Shown here: piece after piece, positions 21,234-21,939 of the stretch
Numbering within the stretch: position 1 is the stretch's first letter
Layout of the letters: the number at the start of each line of letters is the position of its first letter
Assembly: GCA_027943245.1 (NCBI GenBank)
Contig: JANDJZ010000985.1
Span: 1 to 21,939 of the forward strand
Direction of reading: 5' to 3'
From: Acanthamoeba sp. SK_2022b
Lineage: Eukaryota; Discosea; Longamoebia; Acanthamoebidae
DNA: 21,939 nucleotides
The notes under the pieces: model-generated
The model's database searches: none
Seen by the model: the letters and a program-made list of their open reading frames with translations, nothing else
Told to the model about the DNA's origin: nothing
Position numbers and translations under genes: made by a program

Positions 21234-21939
21234 TCACTTGGAAGCGGTCTCGCCTTCCTTGTCGTGCTTGGGCAGGAAGGTGGCGAGGCAGTCGAGGTAG
21301 TAGCGCTTGAAGGCGGCCTGGTCGACCTCGAGCAGGACCTTGGTCTTCAGGTGGTACTGCGGCTCCTTCCTGAAATGACCCTTCCAGTCTACACAACAAC
21401 GTGTGCGCCCCCCCCCCCACGCTTGCATGTGAGCCCCATTCACCCCACGTCTCTCTGTGTGGTGCCGTTAGAGAGAGGGCGGGTACCGGGCACGCACATG
21501 CCGGCCGTGCGCTCGCCGGCGGATTCAATGTCGACATAGACGTTGACGGCCTTGGTGAACACCGACGGGTTGACCACGGCCATCACCGCCGACGAGTCGT
21601 GCATCTGCTCCCCCACGGGGGGGGGGCTCCCCTCTCTCAGTCTCGCAGGCACCGCGCGAAGAGCAGAGACGAGGGAGAGCTTCGTACGGGAATGGTCTCC
21701 GGCTCGTTTCCCCAGCGCGAGAGGATGCCCACGTAGTACTTGAGCGCATTCTCGCAGAAGTCGCCTGCAGTCATCAACCTGCAACCGTGAGTGCACGTGT
21801 GTGTCGTGTCTCGTGTCGTGTCGTGTGCGTGCGCACCGATTACGCCCAGGGCGCAAAGAGCCGACCTGAACTCCTTGTTCATGTGCACCTGGTGCGTGAC
21901 GTTCAAGGGCACCATCGTGAACTCGAAACCGGCGTTGAG
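21234..21939 (-). CDS. Inosine/uridine-preferring nucleoside hydrolase, C-terminal part (5' end outside window)
   Basis: Four exons are visible: 21939-21866 (continuing past the window edge), 21778-21688, 21604-21487 and 21388-21234. They encode 145 C-terminal residues in one consistent phase. The motif TMVPLNVTHQV, then MHDSSAV, where the HD pair matches the active-site His and the calcium-binding Asp of the nucleoside hydrolase family, identify the product. The next segment, VNVYVDIESAGERTAG, matches the usual C-terminal strand region. Family enzymes split the N-glycosidic bond of nucleosides to base and ribose in salvage, usually in the cytosol. The N-terminal calcium-binding aspartates (DxDxxxDD) are outside the window, so activity cannot be judged. 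The last residues (KHDKEGETASK) are charged and not conserved. Two of the three introns contain runs of nine or more Cs or Gs. Confidence 0.88.

Overview
The window looks like nuclear DNA of an amoebozoan, most likely Acanthamoeba or a close relative. The genes are GC-rich and cut by many short introns (about 60-190 nt). The signal-receptor gene combines bacterial-type binding-protein ectodomains, TKL-type kinases and a class III cyclase fold, a combination I associate with Acanthamoeba. There is no bacterial operon structure, and I found no rRNA, tRNA, CRISPR array or transposon.

Layout. 1-397: AT-richer flank with no gene seen. 398-6796 (-): a 16-exon gene for a predicted 1,690-residue receptor: signal peptide, two PstS-like domains, EGF-like module, transmembrane helix, TKL kinase 1, cyclase-like domain, TKL kinase 2. 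6797-7377: intergenic. 7378-8356 (+): a decayed, internally deleted, inverted copy of the receptor's ectodomain; its last 410 bp match the live gene at about 99%, introns included. 8557-18966 (-): a complete TOR kinase gene, reconstructed as 34 exons and 2,384 residues with HEAT, FAT, FRB, PI3K-like kinase and FATC regions. 18967-19659: divergent intergenic region. 19660-21046 (+): a five-exon gene for a four-helix membrane protein with a Gln/Tyr/Pro/Ala-rich tail. 21234-21939 (-): the 3' half of a nucleoside hydrolase gene that runs off the window.

Exon boundaries were placed by hand from codon phase, GT-AG ends and conservation within known families. Every phase closes, but none was checked against RNA data. 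Weak points are the last TOR intron acceptor (AG at 8768-8769) and the start of the four-helix protein.

The genes do not form one pathway by position. The receptor could sense an extracellular ligand and signal by phosphorylation; its cyclase-like domain lacks residues expected for catalysis. TOR is the central growth and nutrient kinase, and the nucleoside hydrolase belongs to purine/pyrimidine salvage. The most unusual features are the near-identical inverted block shared by the receptor and its broken neighbour, the degenerate cyclase fold between two apparently intact kinases, the strongly non-standard 5' splice sites (C at intron position +4 in 39 of 55 introns), and the repeat-laden introns.
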